A DNA stretch of 64,000 nucleotides from Dicyema japonicum (Eukaryota; Dicyemida; Rhombozoa; Dicyemidae), in the NCBI GenBank assembly GCA_011109175.1, contig RDEW01000037.1, forward strand, positions 36,441 to 100,440. Direction: 5' to 3'. Positions 32,591 to 44,676 of this stretch are shown piece by piece (the stretch's first letter is position 1; each line of letters starts with the position of its first letter). Made by a program: the position numbers and the translations under genes. The notes under the pieces were generated by a model. The model searched no databases, had not been told where the DNA came from, and saw only the letters and a program-made list of their open reading frames with translations.

Positions 32591-32890
32591 AGACTCTATC
32601 ACAACCATATACCTTCCAATTCGGATGTATCATGATAGTCTCGGTGATTTCGTCCTCTGTGAAATTAGCAAAAGAGTTCTCTGATCCAGTCACTCTTGCA
32701 AAAAGTGGTTAAGAGATTAGCGTTTTATTGATTTTTTTAGTTTAATTTCATTTGTGGGTTTAATGTTGTCTTAGCTTACCGATGAACTATCCTTGTAACC
32801 ATGGATATCAGCAAATAATTTAATTTATGAAATTCATACTCAAACACAAAATTGAAATTTGCTTACTAATCCCTCACCCTCCCACAACCT
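32591..32890. other. Spacer with a small LINE-F-like scrap
   Basis: 32645-32695 (atagtctcggtgatttcgtc…aaaagagttctctgatccag) repeats 36945-37000, the end of the APE/connector region of another LINE. Nothing else was recognised. Confidence 0.55.
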
Positions 32891-32891
32891 A

Positions 32892-33840
32892 GCAAATTTC
32901 GTAAATTTCGTAAGTGGACCGTAAGTGGACGCCGAGGGAAAGCAAATTTCGTAAGTGGACGCCGAGGGAAAGTATCCGTCGGAAACAAGAGTTCCAGATC
33001 GGGATTATTACCCAATGGTGTACCCCAAGGATCTCCTCTGTCACCAATCCTTTTTAATTTGTTTTTGAGTATCTCCCCGTACCTATGAATAATAATGGCA
33101 TGTTACTTTCTTATGCCGATGACATAGTTGTCGCATCTAGAGACGTAAATGTCGAACATGCTAAAGAAAGACTAAAGGAATACTAAATAACATATTTGGA
33201 TGGTTGTGCGAAAATTCGATTAAATGCATGTTCCGAAAAGTCAGCAGTCACTCTATTTACTAAGAATAGAAAGATGGGAACGCAAACAATTGATGTCACG
33301 TTAAATGGAGTACCTATACCACAAAAGAAATCGCAGAAGATACTGGGAGTAACTTTTGATACTTTCCTCTGCTTCTCAGCCCATGTGGAATCCATCATAT
33401 CAACCTGTGCAAAGAAGATAAATTTTGTAAAGGCCTTCTTTTGGAACTGTGGAGGAATTTATCCTCCAGGTATCTGGACCCTCTACAAGCAGTATGTCGA
33501 GCCAACAATAGGCTATGCATGTGCTGCATGGGGATCTAACCTGTCGGCAACGAACCTAACAAAAATTCAAGAGATCCAGTCAAGAGCAAAAAAATTACTG
33601 GAAAAGTATACAGATAAAGAAATTGCCCCAGAGCACTCGAGTCTATCATAGAGGCAACTGGAGGAAATTTCAGAAGAGAAAAGGAAAAAGACCCCTGTCC
33701 GTATAGAAAATGAGTGGGATCACGGTCGGAGCATCGAGAAAAAGTGGCCCGATTATTGAGAGATGCCGGGATCACATGAATGTTAGTTATTGGTTAAGAT
33801 GGTGTTTCTTTGGGTTAAATAATAATAAATAATTGTCCGT
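32892..33840 (+). mobile_element. LINE family D, 3' half, copy 2, with reiterated 5' edge
   Basis: Nearly identical to 9536-10440 (same frames, same YADD frameshift, same tail). The first 80 bp contain staggered restarts of the same string: agcaaatttcgtaa at 32891 and 32941, and gtaagtggac at 32921 and 32951. Single-base indels against copy 1 occur near 33216 and 33626. Confidence 0.85.
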
Positions 33841-34260
33841 GTCATAAGATTTCCTTCAGTTTGAACGTTAAACTATCAGTTTTTCCCCTATTGACTTTAC
33901 GTCCTCTCAACGGATTTCCAAAATTCAATTATTTATCATTACTGGAGATTTGAACGTGAAGCACCCTCTCTGGTTCAAGAATCAATGACAGATATGAGGA
34001 AAAATTCTTAAATGCTCACTGGACGATCTAGTAATTTTAAACTCCACATTAATGAACACAAGAACACACATAGTATTTCCCGACAAAGCACTTGCTTTCC
34101 CTAACATCGTCCTCATCTCCAGTTGGCTCAGAAGTATCGACTTTAGTAACAATCACAACTCTACCGACATCTCGATTAAAGGAAGTATCATCACGAGAAG
34201 AAATTGTCTTTTATCAGAAACCACAAGTAACCTGTTAAAAATTCCTGACTGTTAAAGACT
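33841..34260 (+). mobile_element. APE endonuclease fragment after LINE-D tail, longer copy
   Basis: LFIITGDLNVKHPLWFKNQ is the GDLN motif. A 67-codon frame (34052-34255) follows with NTRTHIVFPDKALAFPNIVL, consistent with the distal APE domain. The first ~120 bp are shared with 10441-10559. Confidence 0.65.
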
Positions 34261-34270
34261 TATATGTAGT

Positions 34271-34598
34271 TTAATAATAATAAAGCCTTTTCACGAGAGC
34301 CATAGTATTTATAGCTCCGCATAAGCAGGACACACACTTTATTTAAGTAAAGAACAGTTAATTTTAACTAATCGTAGAACCAAGGAATGATCTTCACTTC
34401 TTTTTTTTCTTTTTCTTGCGTGAGTGTCCTTTCTAGACAATCCAGTTCCGCAGTGAGTATCCACTGATGACGGCGTCACTCGTCAAACCCTTTCTATCGT
34501 AGAGATGCGTGGAATTTTCCACCAGGTGAACAGCAGCGAGATTCGAAACCGTAGTTTAATCCACTTAAGCCCAACACCTAACCACTATGCCACCCGGC
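34271..34598 (-). mobile_element. SINE1 copy 2 (tRNA-derived)
   Basis: On minus: agccgggtggcatagtggtt (A-box region), a B box at 34539-34550 (GGTTTCGAATCT), body gacgagtgacgccgtcatca, then atggctctcgtgaaaaggct and a TTATTATTA tail. Flanking tatgtagt at 34263-34270 and 34599-34606 may be a short target duplication. At about 328 bp this is the best reference for the family. Confidence 0.88.
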
Positions 34599-34775
34599 TA
34601 TGTAGTCTATTAGCGAGAATGTAAGGGTACAAAAGAAGGCAATCGGGTCCTCACGACAATATTCTAAATACACAATTAAAAATATAGTTTTAAGAGAATA
34701 TATAAATTAATAATAGTCTATTTAATTTTGTAAAAAGTCCTTTACATCATTTTCGTAAATAAGGACACTTTCACG

Positions 34776-35095
34776 GATAACAATAGCCGCGTGGCGTCAT
34801 GTGGTGCTTCGTGGCTTATTAGTTGAAGTTTCTGTTTGTTCGTCTGTTCCTCCTCTCTCTTTCTATTAGAGCCCAGTACCACCTGTCTAAGTGGCGCCCA
34901 GTACCAGGCCGGCACGAAAAAGGATCATTTGCTCTCCCCCAATCCACTGAGGGGTTTCCACACTACAACTATGGACGTCTTTTACCCTTATATTGATTCC
35001 GGATGGACTCTTTCTGTGAAAGTGGAAACTGGATGCACTTAATTAGTTGTTTACTTTAACTTCTTTCTCGGTGTATCCGGGGTTAATAAAAAATA
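34776..35095 (+). mobile_element. SINE2 copy 3
   Basis: agccgcgtggcgtcatgtgg through ccacctgtctaagtggcgcc to gtgtatccggggttaataaa. It aligns end to end with 8515-8851. No target duplication was found. Confidence 0.85.
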
Positions 35096-35595
35096 TATAA
35101 GAAAATATTACGGCCACATATCTGGGAATATGTTAGCGTGGGGTCATGTGGTTCACCTTTTATGGTGGCGCTCAGTATCGAATTTCACCAAAAAGAACCA
35201 TTTTTTTCTCCACATCCAGACTCCTCGTAAACCAACTTTGTGGATCGATTTATTTACGCATGTCGAGGTCACACAGGGTATAAGATCGATGAAGAGATCT
35301 TATACGTGTGGTCCTCACGATATCCGAGAATTTTGTTAAAACACCTTGGTAATGTTGCAATCAATTCGATTACGTCAATTTTTAATTTGTCTTCTAACAA
35401 GAACGTCATCTATGCAAATTGAAGAACTCACTTATAATACCCCTCTTAAAACCGAAAACCTTACCTTCTTCCAACCGTCCAATTTCATTAACGAAGAAAC
35501 TCGTACTCCGGAAAATTAAACCCCATTTGCCCGACTGCCACAAAAATAATTCTTTTATATGCCCGTCTATCTTTACAGGAAAGTAGCGTGGCGTT
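35096..35595. other. Spacer with SINE2-like scraps
   Basis: 35125-35200 (gtggggtcatgtggttcacc…gtggcgctcagtatcg) and 35583-35660 (agcgtggcgttatgtggtcc…) resemble parts of SINE2 but are too diverged to delimit. No gene. Confidence 0.4.
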
Positions 35596-37000
35596 ATGTG
35601 GTCCACCAAGTCAAAAAATTCAAAGGGATTTGGCATCGCCCAGAGGGTTTCTAATGCCCTCCCGAAATGGACCATTAGACCCTTTCCTCTCGGGGTCATT
35701 ATCGACCCCCTGCCGATATGCTTCAAAAAAGTCCAAACATTCCCGGAGAAAACCCTCAGCCTACTGTGGAGAAATGAAATTTACTGCTCTCAATTGAACA
35801 TCAACGGAATTAAAGGCAAAGTCAGGGAACTCCGATCAATCCTGGCAAATCAGAAGATCGACGTGACCATGATCCAAGAAACTAAAATCTGCATGAATGA
35901 TCCCACTCCTTCATTCATTGGATACGAGGCTATCAGGATGGACCGTAAAAAAAGAGGGGGCGGACTACTTACTCTATTCAAAAATAACCTGAAATGCTGA
36001 GACATTACTTCGGAAGTGAGGAACCTTGTTGGAAACGACGAGGTTACTGAGGCAATTGGAATCTCGTTTGGGACAACAGAAAGAAGTCTGTGCCTCGTGA
36101 ATATCTACTTGCCTCTTCCCAGCTCCTGCCCAAAGGACTATGTTATTCCAACCTATCAAGATTAGCTATAGATCATCATATGTGGAGATTTAAACGCAAA
36201 GCACCCATTATGGTTATCAACCCAACACGCCTACACGAGAGGGAAGCTATTGTTATGGAAAACGGACTCCCTAACGATACTGAATTACCCAGCGAAAAAT
36301 ACAAGGACCCCACTCAGAGATACGGATCAGCCTACTTCTCCCGACGTAACACTTTGCTCCACATCACTTTCATCAAAAATTACCTGATCAGTTTTCTACG
36401 AGACAAGAAGCGATCATAACCCGATTGTGATGAAGATCAAGAGAGAAGCCAAAGTGAAGAGAACACCTACTAGTTATAATTACAATGCTGCTAATTGGGA
36501 ATTGTATCAGGCAATCTCTGATGATAGACTAAAGAATTGTTACTTGGATAGCTTCAAATAGCTAGAAAATGCGATCAAATACATTACTTGCACAATCCTA
36601 GAAGCAAGATCATTGGCTATTCCCAAGCATCGTCTAAATTCCTTTAATGGTCGAGAGAAGTCGGCATTGGTAAAAGAAAGAAATCACCTCAAAAAATCTA
36701 ATTGGATCACATCAGAAACGAAACTCAGGATCAGAGCTCTGAAGAACAAAATAAAGGCCAGAGAGTTCAAGGCCCAGAAATTGAAGTGGAATCGGATTCT
36801 TACAAAGGTAAATCGCAACCGTAGTACAGGAAAAGTGTGGAAAGCCATCCGAAATGTTTCAAAAGGCAAAGAAACTTCTCCCGACGATGACTATAGTCAA
36901 CGAGACGTTAACAGTTTGATAAAATTTAATTGGAAACATCTTGATAGTCTCGGTGATTTCGTCCTTAGTGGAATCAGCAAAAGAGTCCTCTGATCCAGTC
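35596..37000 (+). mobile_element. LINE (family F-like) APE domain and connector
   Basis: QLNINGIKGKVRELRSILAN, TMIQETKICMNDPTPSFIGY, IIICGDLNAKHPLWLSTQHA and ETRSDHNPIVMKIKR cover the AP-endonuclease in order, with a stop at 36000 and frameshifts. The connector frame 36613-36993 (RSTGKVWKAIRNVSKGKE) leads toward an RT that is missing. Confidence 0.82.
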
Positions 37001-37625
37001 AATCTTTTGCTAATAAAGAAATTGCTCTTCATTCGCTCTTCCTTATTCCAAATACTAGTCCAAAATGGAAGACATTCCTACTCATTGAACTTGATGACCG
37101 CTTTATTATCTCCATTTATATTTCTATAAAATCGCCTTTTATTCAACTCGAAACACTCGTTGGCACTTCTAAATTTCTTTTTCGATTCGTAAATTCGCAA
37201 CTTTTTGATTTTTAAAGCTATATGAGCTTATGTTATTGTGTATTTTTTGTCAAATTGATTCTTCCCGTTCATTTCATTTCATTTGAATTTGCTCAAGTTT
37301 CTTAAGTTTAGTGAGTTTGCTTTTCATTGATTCTTCCCAACTACTTTTAGTGTTATTCTTCTTGGTGAGAGCCTCATAAGTGCATTGCCCAGCATTAAGA
37401 TATCAATGATATCTGGCAAGGAATCAATATATTTCTTGATTGATGCATTAAGTCCACACAGAATCTCCTTTCTAAGCATTTGTCTGGAAATCTTCCTAGT
37501 AGGAATATGAAGGTTCTTTCCTGAGGTGAGTAATTTCGCAATTTAAATGTTTTTTTTGTTTCAATAATACTTGCATTGAAACTTGTGTTCATTCTCAACA
37601 ATAGCTTAGAGTTCCCTCTCTATTG
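37001..37625 (-). mobile_element. Family-A N-terminal region, second copy
   Basis: The minus strand carries ESKKKFRSANECFELNKRRF and LLGRFPDKCLERRFCVDLMH, parallel to 1432-2070. The RT part is absent. Confidence 0.55.
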
Positions 37626-38165
37626 CAGTCAATCTAACTACAATATCCATTTTGTCTGTAGGTCTTTTTTTCAGATTCTTGTTCCTATTTTCTTCTAAAG
37701 ATTTTTCATTTTCTATGTATTCAATATTTTGAAATTACTGTAGCAAATTCGCAAAAAATGGTACCTTAGTAAATATTAAAGCATCATTCAGGAAATCACC
37801 TTGAAAATTGGTTTCGAAAAGTACCTTTAGACTCTACTACCTCTATTCAACTAACTTCTCTTTATGTTTTGGAAACTTTGGTTTATGTGCAACTTTAAAA
37901 GACTGTTGATAATTTTTGAAATATTTCAAAATAGTGTACTTCTATAATAAAAGATTATTTTTTTCGGTATTGTTGTTCGAATCATGTTTGAGAATCTATC
38001 AGCAAACTGGAGGCACGATAAAGCATCAATTTCTTTATAATTCACAATTTGAATTTTTCACTGAAAGTAAGATACATGTGTTAATTAAGTTTTTATTTTT
38101 TTCAATTAAAAATTAGACAATTAATAAGTTTTTATTTTTTTCAATTAAAAATTAGACAATTAAGG
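37626..38165. other. AT-rich spacer with a perfect 39-bp tandem duplication
   Basis: taagtttttatttttttcaa…acaattaa at 38086-38124 is repeated exactly at 38125-38163. No gene was recognised in the rest. Confidence 0.7.
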
Positions 38166-39040
38166 CGTTTAGTGGATACGGTCCTTCACTCTACTTCCGG
38201 ACTAAACGTACCGCTGACGCCGTCGGGAGCCTGGGATGAATGGATGAATTTGTACCTAAATGCTCCGGTCAATTGTGATAAGCAAAAGTCCTATTTGTTT
38301 TGTGTCTTCGAAAAGAAGAAAGAATCCTTGAAAGGACGGAAGATATAAGAAGGCTTGCTTGCCTCAAGACAGCCAGTTGTCACTCGACGGGGGCCTGGAT
38401 GAACGCTTTTCCATCTGCTGAAATTGGAAACCTGTTGGATGATGAGGCTGTGAGAATAGCTACCTCGCTTCGTCTTGGTCTTAAATTGTGTGCCGAAAGA
38501 AAATGCCGCTGTGGACGTTGGATCGATCCTTTTGGTTATCATCCCTTGTCATGCAAGATGAGTGCGGGTCGTTTCCCCAGGCACTCCTGCCTTAACATGA
38601 CATTAAAGAATTCCCTTGCCTTTGCTGGACACCATTGCCTGTTAGAACCTGCTGGTCTTTCTCGAAACGATGGAAAACGCCCTGATGGGATGACGACTTT
38701 TCCATTCGCCAACGGACGAAACCTGATCTGGGACGCGACGTGTGTTGATACTTATTCCCCGTCTAATTTGGTTGCTTCTGCTTCAGACCCAGGACATGCT
38801 TCGAAGCAGGCCGAGGAACGAAAGAGGAGGAAGTACCAGAGAATTTCGGAGGAGTATATATTTGTTCCATTCGCGGTGGAAACGTCAGGAATCCTTGGCC
38901 CCCAAGCAGATGAGTTGGTTCGTAAGATCGGCTCCATGATTCAAGCTGTGACCAAGGATCCGCGAGAGACTGGTTGGTTCCGAGAACGTATCTCGTTGGC
39001 TATTGTTAGGGGAAATAGCATGGCCATTCAGATGCCTTAA
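38166..39040 (+). mobile_element. RLE-type LINE, second subfamily, endonuclease half
   Basis: An open frame of 246 codons ends at 39040. KCRCGRWIDPFGYHPLSC is the Cys-X-Cys...His...Cys finger, GRFPRH follows, KRPDGMTTFPF and NLIWDATCVDTYSPSN are the PD...D catalytic block, then ETSGILGPQADELV and ISLAIVRGNSMAIQMP to the stop. It is clearly diverged from the 44.7 and 48.1 kb copies. The RT is missing. The endonuclease cuts the target strand for priming in such elements. Confidence 0.85.
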
Positions 39041-39101
39041 TTTAATTTTTATTCATTTGATTTGAATTAACACTTCTTTATTAAAAGGCCGTACTCCGGG
39101 C

Positions 39102-39200
39102 TGAGACAAAAGATTGGAATGGCCATACTCCGAGGGAACTCGTTCGCAATGCACGCAGCCGGCTTCCTCAACTGATATTTGTTTCTTTGTTAAAAAATTA
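39102..39200 (+). mobile_element. RLE-type LINE, last ~25 codons
   Basis: LRQKIGMAILRGNSFAMHAA then GFLN stop, and the 3' UTR start, as at 6840-6950 and 48600-48690. Confidence 0.8.
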
Positions 39201-39348
39201 TTTTATTTAAAAAAAATTTATTTGGTGATTAATAAGAGAATATAATTTTTTCGTAGAAAAATTTTCATTAATAATTGAGCAATTCGGCTAGTTGCTGGGT
39301 AATCTATTTTATACACAGTAAATCTAAGAGTTCGTAACCTGAAGCGAT

Positions 39349-40016
39349 AAAAGATCTTTTAACGAACTGACATATTTGATTCGTCTCTCAAAGAAAGATC
39401 CACCTTTTTGAGATGCATGTTTTGATAAAATTTCAATGTAATACAGAAGGACATTTGTACGTTGAATTAACTAATAAACATATTGACATTAAAGATGTTA
39501 AAATTATTCAAGTTTATCCAAATTTATCAAATTTAACAATGAGAAAAATAGTTTCATCAGAAAAGAATCCCTTCTGCCATTTTATCCGAATTACGTCTAA
39601 TCATTCACAATTCGGTTTTATGATGACTCAGATTTGCTACATCTGCTATTAATGACTGGATTTAAAAAAATAGGATCCTTCAACCTCCATAGCAACCACA
39701 TACTGACAACTATTTATAACAGTACTCTAAAAATAATTGATCGATTGGAACGCATAAATATTCACGACGTCTTAATCACAGATTTAGAGAATTCACTGAT
39801 GGCTTTGAAAATTTAGACATTTTGTACATACAAGTAATGCATATTTAAACGGATACGATTGTGATTTCATTCCTCTTTCTAAAAAGCCGAGAATCTTACT
39901 TACGTAAATTTAACTGGATAATTTATTAAAAGAAAAGTATTACGGAAGATAACAAAGTAAATGTTTTTATTAATTTCAGCCATATGGCTAAAAAAGATCT
40001 TTTAACGAACTGACAT
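39349..40016 (+). other. Gene-like segment between 25-bp direct repeats
   Basis: aaaagatcttttaacgaact plus gacat occurs at 39349-39373 and 39992-40016. Between them, frame 39413-39652 (GHLYVELTNKHIDIKDVKII…) passes, with a one-base shift near 39620, into FYDDSDLLHLLLMTGFKKIG and DRLERINIHDVLITDLENSL. A GT-AG segment of 23 nt at 39957-39979 has the size of the host introns. It looks like part of a host protein gene rather than a retroelement. I do not recognise the family. Confidence 0.4.
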
Positions 40017-40069
40017 TTTTTTGGTTGAGATGGTGACGTTTCTCTATAGCACATATGTCTTTCTCACGT

Positions 40070-42150
40070 CTAATATCTAACTGCTTTTTTTCTGTGAATA
40101 CCCTGAATGCAAGAGGACTCAATCCAACATACAAGAAGCTTCAGCTGTCACGTGATTTGGATCACTATAAGGCATCAGTATGCTGCCTACAGGAAACAAA
40201 AATAACTGACTATTCATAAAAATATATAATCAAATTGACTACATACTATGCAGACGAGGTCACAAACATCTCCTCGTAGACTCCAGGTCATATGGAGAAT
40301 TAGAGACAAATAGTGATCATAAAATTGTGGTTACCCGCATTGGACTATACAAAGTCCATAACAAAATGAAAACACCTTCCAATAAAAAGCAGTAGCAATA
40401 TGATATCCAATTATTACATGACAAGTCAACTCAACAGAAATATGCGTATCAACTAAATCTTGAACTTATATCGACGAAACTAAACCTGTTCATATTATTT
40501 GGGACAAAGTCAATGTCGATAAAAGGTACAGCATGTGATGTGTTGGGAAGTATTACAAAACCCCGTAAATTTTACAATCATGATATTTGCGTCCTATCAG
40601 AAAACCGAAAGCCTTGAGATTGAAGATAGAAAACTCAAGGTCTCCAGAAAAGGCCAAGGAACTTCGGCAACAACGAAACCGAACATTATTAAAAATCAAG
40701 CAAACTCAGAAATCCCTAACGGCTAAAGAAATAGAAAAACAAATTGAAGACATTGAAAAATATAAAGATGGAGTGAAAATGTTCAAAGCTATTCAATTAA
40801 TAAGAAAAAGAGTGCAAACCCCATAATAATCAATGACATCAAAATAATTATCGATGAAAAGGACAAAGCAGCTACTATATCTGCTTATTACTATCATATG
40901 CTCAACTGGGACAACGAAATAGGCTATAAATTTGGTGCACAAGTCAAGCATGGTTTGGACATCCCAATAAACACACAAGAAACACTGGATTCAATTAAAA
41001 AATTGAAAAATGACAGATCGGCAGGACCAGAGAATATCCCAGCCGAACTTATAAAGTATTCCCCAGTGAAGTTGGTAACAATCATTACCAATATACTCAA
41101 CAAAATATTTGAAGAAAACACTACGTTAGACATTGGCAAAAGTTGGTTAATTCCACTGCAAAAACGGGAAAACCCAAAGGGCCCCTTTCCAACCTAAGAC
41201 CAATCATCCTACTAACTACGCTGCGAAAAATCTTGTCAATCATTACATTGGAAAGAATCAAAGACAAGGTGGAGTATTTTCTGTCATTAGGACAAAGTGG
41301 TTTCCGGTCAGGCATATCCACTGCCGATGTCATTTGGACACACAGATGGTCAAGTGCTCTATGCCAAAAAATATAAAAAGTGCATATATGTTTTCGGAAT
41401 AGACATGTCCAGAGCGTTTGACTCAGTTCAAGTACTCACAAGCTTCCTGACAACGGATGATGTCAAAATTGTACAAAAACTACTGCAGAATACGCAACTA
41501 GCAACCAAACTCGGAAAAACTACTTCAGAATTCTTTTATACTTCACGTGGAATTCCGCAAGGAGACTCTGTCACCAGTTCTATTCATAATCTACCTGGAG
41601 GCTGCACTGAGAGATTTCAGGCCTTTAATTGAGAACAACAAAATAATCGAGTTAATATATGCGGACGATCTTGACTTTGTTTCTGAGAATGTTGCTGACA
41701 TACAACTGTGGGACATGGGGGATTACAAAACGGGAAATGGACAATCTGGATCAATTTCATAGAAATCAACTAAGAAACATCTTGAGAATACATTTCCCGA
41801 AAAGATATTAAATTCAGAACTGTACAAAAGATGTGGCTTAAGGCACATTATCAGAGGAGATTCTCAAGGCTAGATGGAGACTTTTTGGTCACATCTTACG
41901 AATGGATATGTTGACTCCACCAAACATTGCAATGGAGAACTATTTCGCACAACTGAAGGGATCATTCCGTGGCAGGCCTAGAGTGACATTTCCTTCAGTA
42001 CTAAATGATAACCTAATCCGAATAAACAAAACTCTACGAAATGGTGAAGATCTTGACTCACTACGAGCAATGGCCCGGAACAGGGGAACATGGAAGAGGA
42101 TGTGTGGGAGGATACTGGACGTGGCACAAGGGGAACTTAATTAATCTAAT
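40070..42150 (+). mobile_element. APE-type LINE, nearly full ORF2 with frameshifts
   Basis: NTLNARGLNPTYKKLQLSRD and VCCLQETKITDYS (APE start); NQIDYILCRRGHKH and TNSDHKIVVTRIGL (APE end); LKNDRSAGPENIPAELIKYS (RT motif 1); GIDMSRAFDSVQVL (motif A); GIPQGDS, LSPVLFIIYLEA and IELIYADDLDFVSE (motif B' and YADD); RLFGHILRMDML and GSFRGRPRVTFPSVLNDNL with LDSLRAMARNRGTW (C-terminus) to a stop at 42144. All catalytic Asp of the RT are present but split over at least six frames. Confidence 0.85.
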
Positions 42151-42154
42151 TAAT

Positions 42155-43090
42155 TTTTGATTTCCCGGTATTGCAGGTATTATCGCAGTGTTAAAGACAT
42201 AAACAAAAGTCTCCGGGTCGAGCTTTAATTTTCTAGCGCTGTATAGAGCGTTCATAGCTTTTTTCTTTCGTATTTTAGCATGTTCCATAAAATTACCTCC
42301 ATCGTCAATTAGGAAACCAAGGTATTTCATAGTCTTCTTCCGAAATATGTCTTTTTAACAAGCTCTTTAGGTTAGCCATCCTCCTGCTTCCTGTTTTCCT
42401 CAGCATACCAGACTTCTCACGTGTCACCGAAAGGAAGTTTTCATTGCACCACTCTTCAATTTGGTCCATGTACGTTTTCAAACGTTTCTCAGATTCCTAA
42501 GGGTTTAAAAAACATCATAAATTATGACGTCATCAGCGTATATCAAAAATTTCTGTACGTGGGTTTTCTGGAAAAAGCAATTCACTCATTACAATGTTAA
42601 ATAATAGAGGACTGAGCACTGAATCCTGAGGTACACCTCTTCTCAACTAAATTTAACGAGATTCATAGTTTAAAAAATTAACAATTAACCGTCTACCCAA
42701 GAGCGAACTTTGTATCCAAAATAGAGTTCTTTCTCAATATCACATTTCGCAAGAAAAATAAAAATACCAAGATGCCACACACTGTCGAAAGCTTTTAATA
42801 TATCAAGGCAGACTGCACTCAAACACCCTTTAGTTTCCAAAGCCTTCACAATTGACGCGATAACACTGTACAAACAATCTCCACAAGACCGATCTTTTCG
42901 AAAACCCCACTGATGCTCCTTTAGTATATCATTACGTTATATATTTCAGAAAGTCTGTTGAATACAATTCTTTCCATAACTTTTGAGATCGTTGGAATAA
43001 GGCTTATGGGCCTATAACTGGATGTTAACTACCCAGGTTTCCCAGATTTACGTATCATCCTGACCTTCGTCAATTTCCAATGCGAAAATA
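42155..43090 (-). mobile_element. APE-type LINE RT (B/C-like), minus
   Basis: On minus: HQWGFRKDRSCGDC, LYSVIASIVKALETKG, CLDILKAFDSVWHLG (motif A), RGVPQDSVLSPLLFNIVMSE, IYADDVIIYDV, MKYLGFLIDDGGNFMEHAKI and FVYVFNTAIIPAI. It meets the preceding plus-strand LINE tail-to-tail near 42150. Frameshifted. Confidence 0.8.
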
Positions 43091-43169
43091 TGTGACCCAA
43101 CCTGATACTTCAATTTACATTGAATAGATTTTTCTCGGCCAGAAGATTCCAGTCAATATGCGCAGTTGG

Positions 43170-43440
43170 CTTCTGTGAAAAGAACCTAGCCTCACTAAAT
43201 CCGATTGGATTTCTATCCGTCTCGGGATCGACATGTGCCAACTTCATCCATGTCTTTGTAGATCATTTGCCGACTACAAAGGTCTTCACCAGCTCTTTTG
43301 CCGCAAGAGCAAAAGCCGGTTTCCAATGTATGCAGCCATCAACGGGGTTGTGAAGCGCTCACTTGAGGCAGCTAGATTCCTGTCGTCTCTGGAACCGGTG
43401 GGCCTTGATCGTGGAGATGGAAAGCGCCCAGATGGGGTAT
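43170..43440 (+). mobile_element. RLE-type LINE endonuclease scrap
   Basis: VVKRSLEAARFLSSLEPVGL and DRGDGKRPDG are the linker and first catalytic Asp of the RLE domain. The zinc-finger region precedes it in other frames. Cut at RPDG by the next element. Confidence 0.75.
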
Positions 43441-43444
43441 ACAG

Positions 43445-44656
43445 GAGACCATCATGACCTCATATATGTTGATGAAGCAACGTTGGGTGAGGGGAATAAA
43501 ATCCTTGAAGAGGAATGCGTGTGGGCTACACGGCAATTAACGGGGAACAAGGCACCGTGGATTGACAACAGCGAATTGTTGAAGGCTATACAGGTGACAA
43601 CTATCACCAGTCTATGTCAAAAAATTTGAGAAACTGGTATTTGGCCACGTGAGTGGAAAAGATCTATATTTATTCCAATACCGAAAAAAGGGGATAGCAA
43701 GGACTGTTCAAACTATCGTACAATAGCCTTAATTCCTTACGTATCAAAATATTTATAAAGATAATACAACATCGTCTAATGCCAAATGCCGAAATGATTC
43801 TACCGGATATCCAAGCAGGATTCAGGAAGGGACGAGGCACACGTGACCATATAGCAAATGTCCGGTGGATTATGGAGAAAGCCCATGAATCTTAAAAAAG
43901 TGTATACATGTGCTTCATTGACTATCGGAAAGCTTTTGATTCCGTTATACATGACAAGCTGTGGTCCGCTTTAAAAGAATTTGGATTCGATGCCCATCTG
44001 ATATTGCTTATCAAATCTTTTTATAAGGATCAAGAAGCTACTGTTAGAACAGTGTATGGAGATACCGATTGGTCCAAAATTGGTAAAGGAGTAAGACAAG
44101 GATGCTTATTATCTTCCATCTATTCAATATTTATGCTAAATTGAATACTGTATCAAATAACGGGATTAAAATTGGAGGCAGGAACATCAATAATTTGCGC
44201 TATGCTGACGATACAACTTTACTGGCTGAGACAGAGGATGGCCTCAGGGAGTTGATTCTAAGATTCAGAGAAGAGAGTGCCGTCTTTGGTATATTGCTAA
44301 ATATCAAGAAGACCAAAATTATGACTACTGCTAATAATGGAATAATGGAACTAAAAATTGGGAATGAGAAAATAGAGAGTTGCAATAATGTTGTCTTCCT
44401 GGGATCTCTAATTAATCGGAATGGTGACGGAGGCCTGAAAATCAAGAGGCGAATTGCCATGGGACGAGACACCTTCCAGAGAATGAATAGAATTTGGAAA
44501 AACAAAGATATTTGTTTAAGGACCAGATGCAGATTAGTTAATGCAATCGTGTTCCTGGTTTTTTTATACGGCGCAGAATCATGGACATTGAAAAAGGCGG
44601 ATAGGCGAAGAATTAAGAATTTTAATTTACAGTTGTTTTTTTCAATGAACTGCTGA
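43445..44656 (+). mobile_element. RTE-like LINE, reverse transcriptase core
   Basis: VDEATLGEGNKILEE (as at 30000), REWKRSIFIPIPKKGDSKDC, FIDYRKAFDSVIHDKLWSAL (motif A), GKGVRQGCLLSS (motif B'), GIKIGGRNINNLRYADDTTL (YADD), NIKKTKIMTTANNG and VFLGSLINRNGDGG, LYGAESWTLKKADRRR. This is the conserved RTE/BovB-like RT order, with a frameshift at about 44105. The 184-codon frame 44102-44656 is the best-preserved piece. The endonuclease is missing. Confidence 0.88.
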
Positions 44657-44676
44657 ATGATCAAATAAATAAAATA

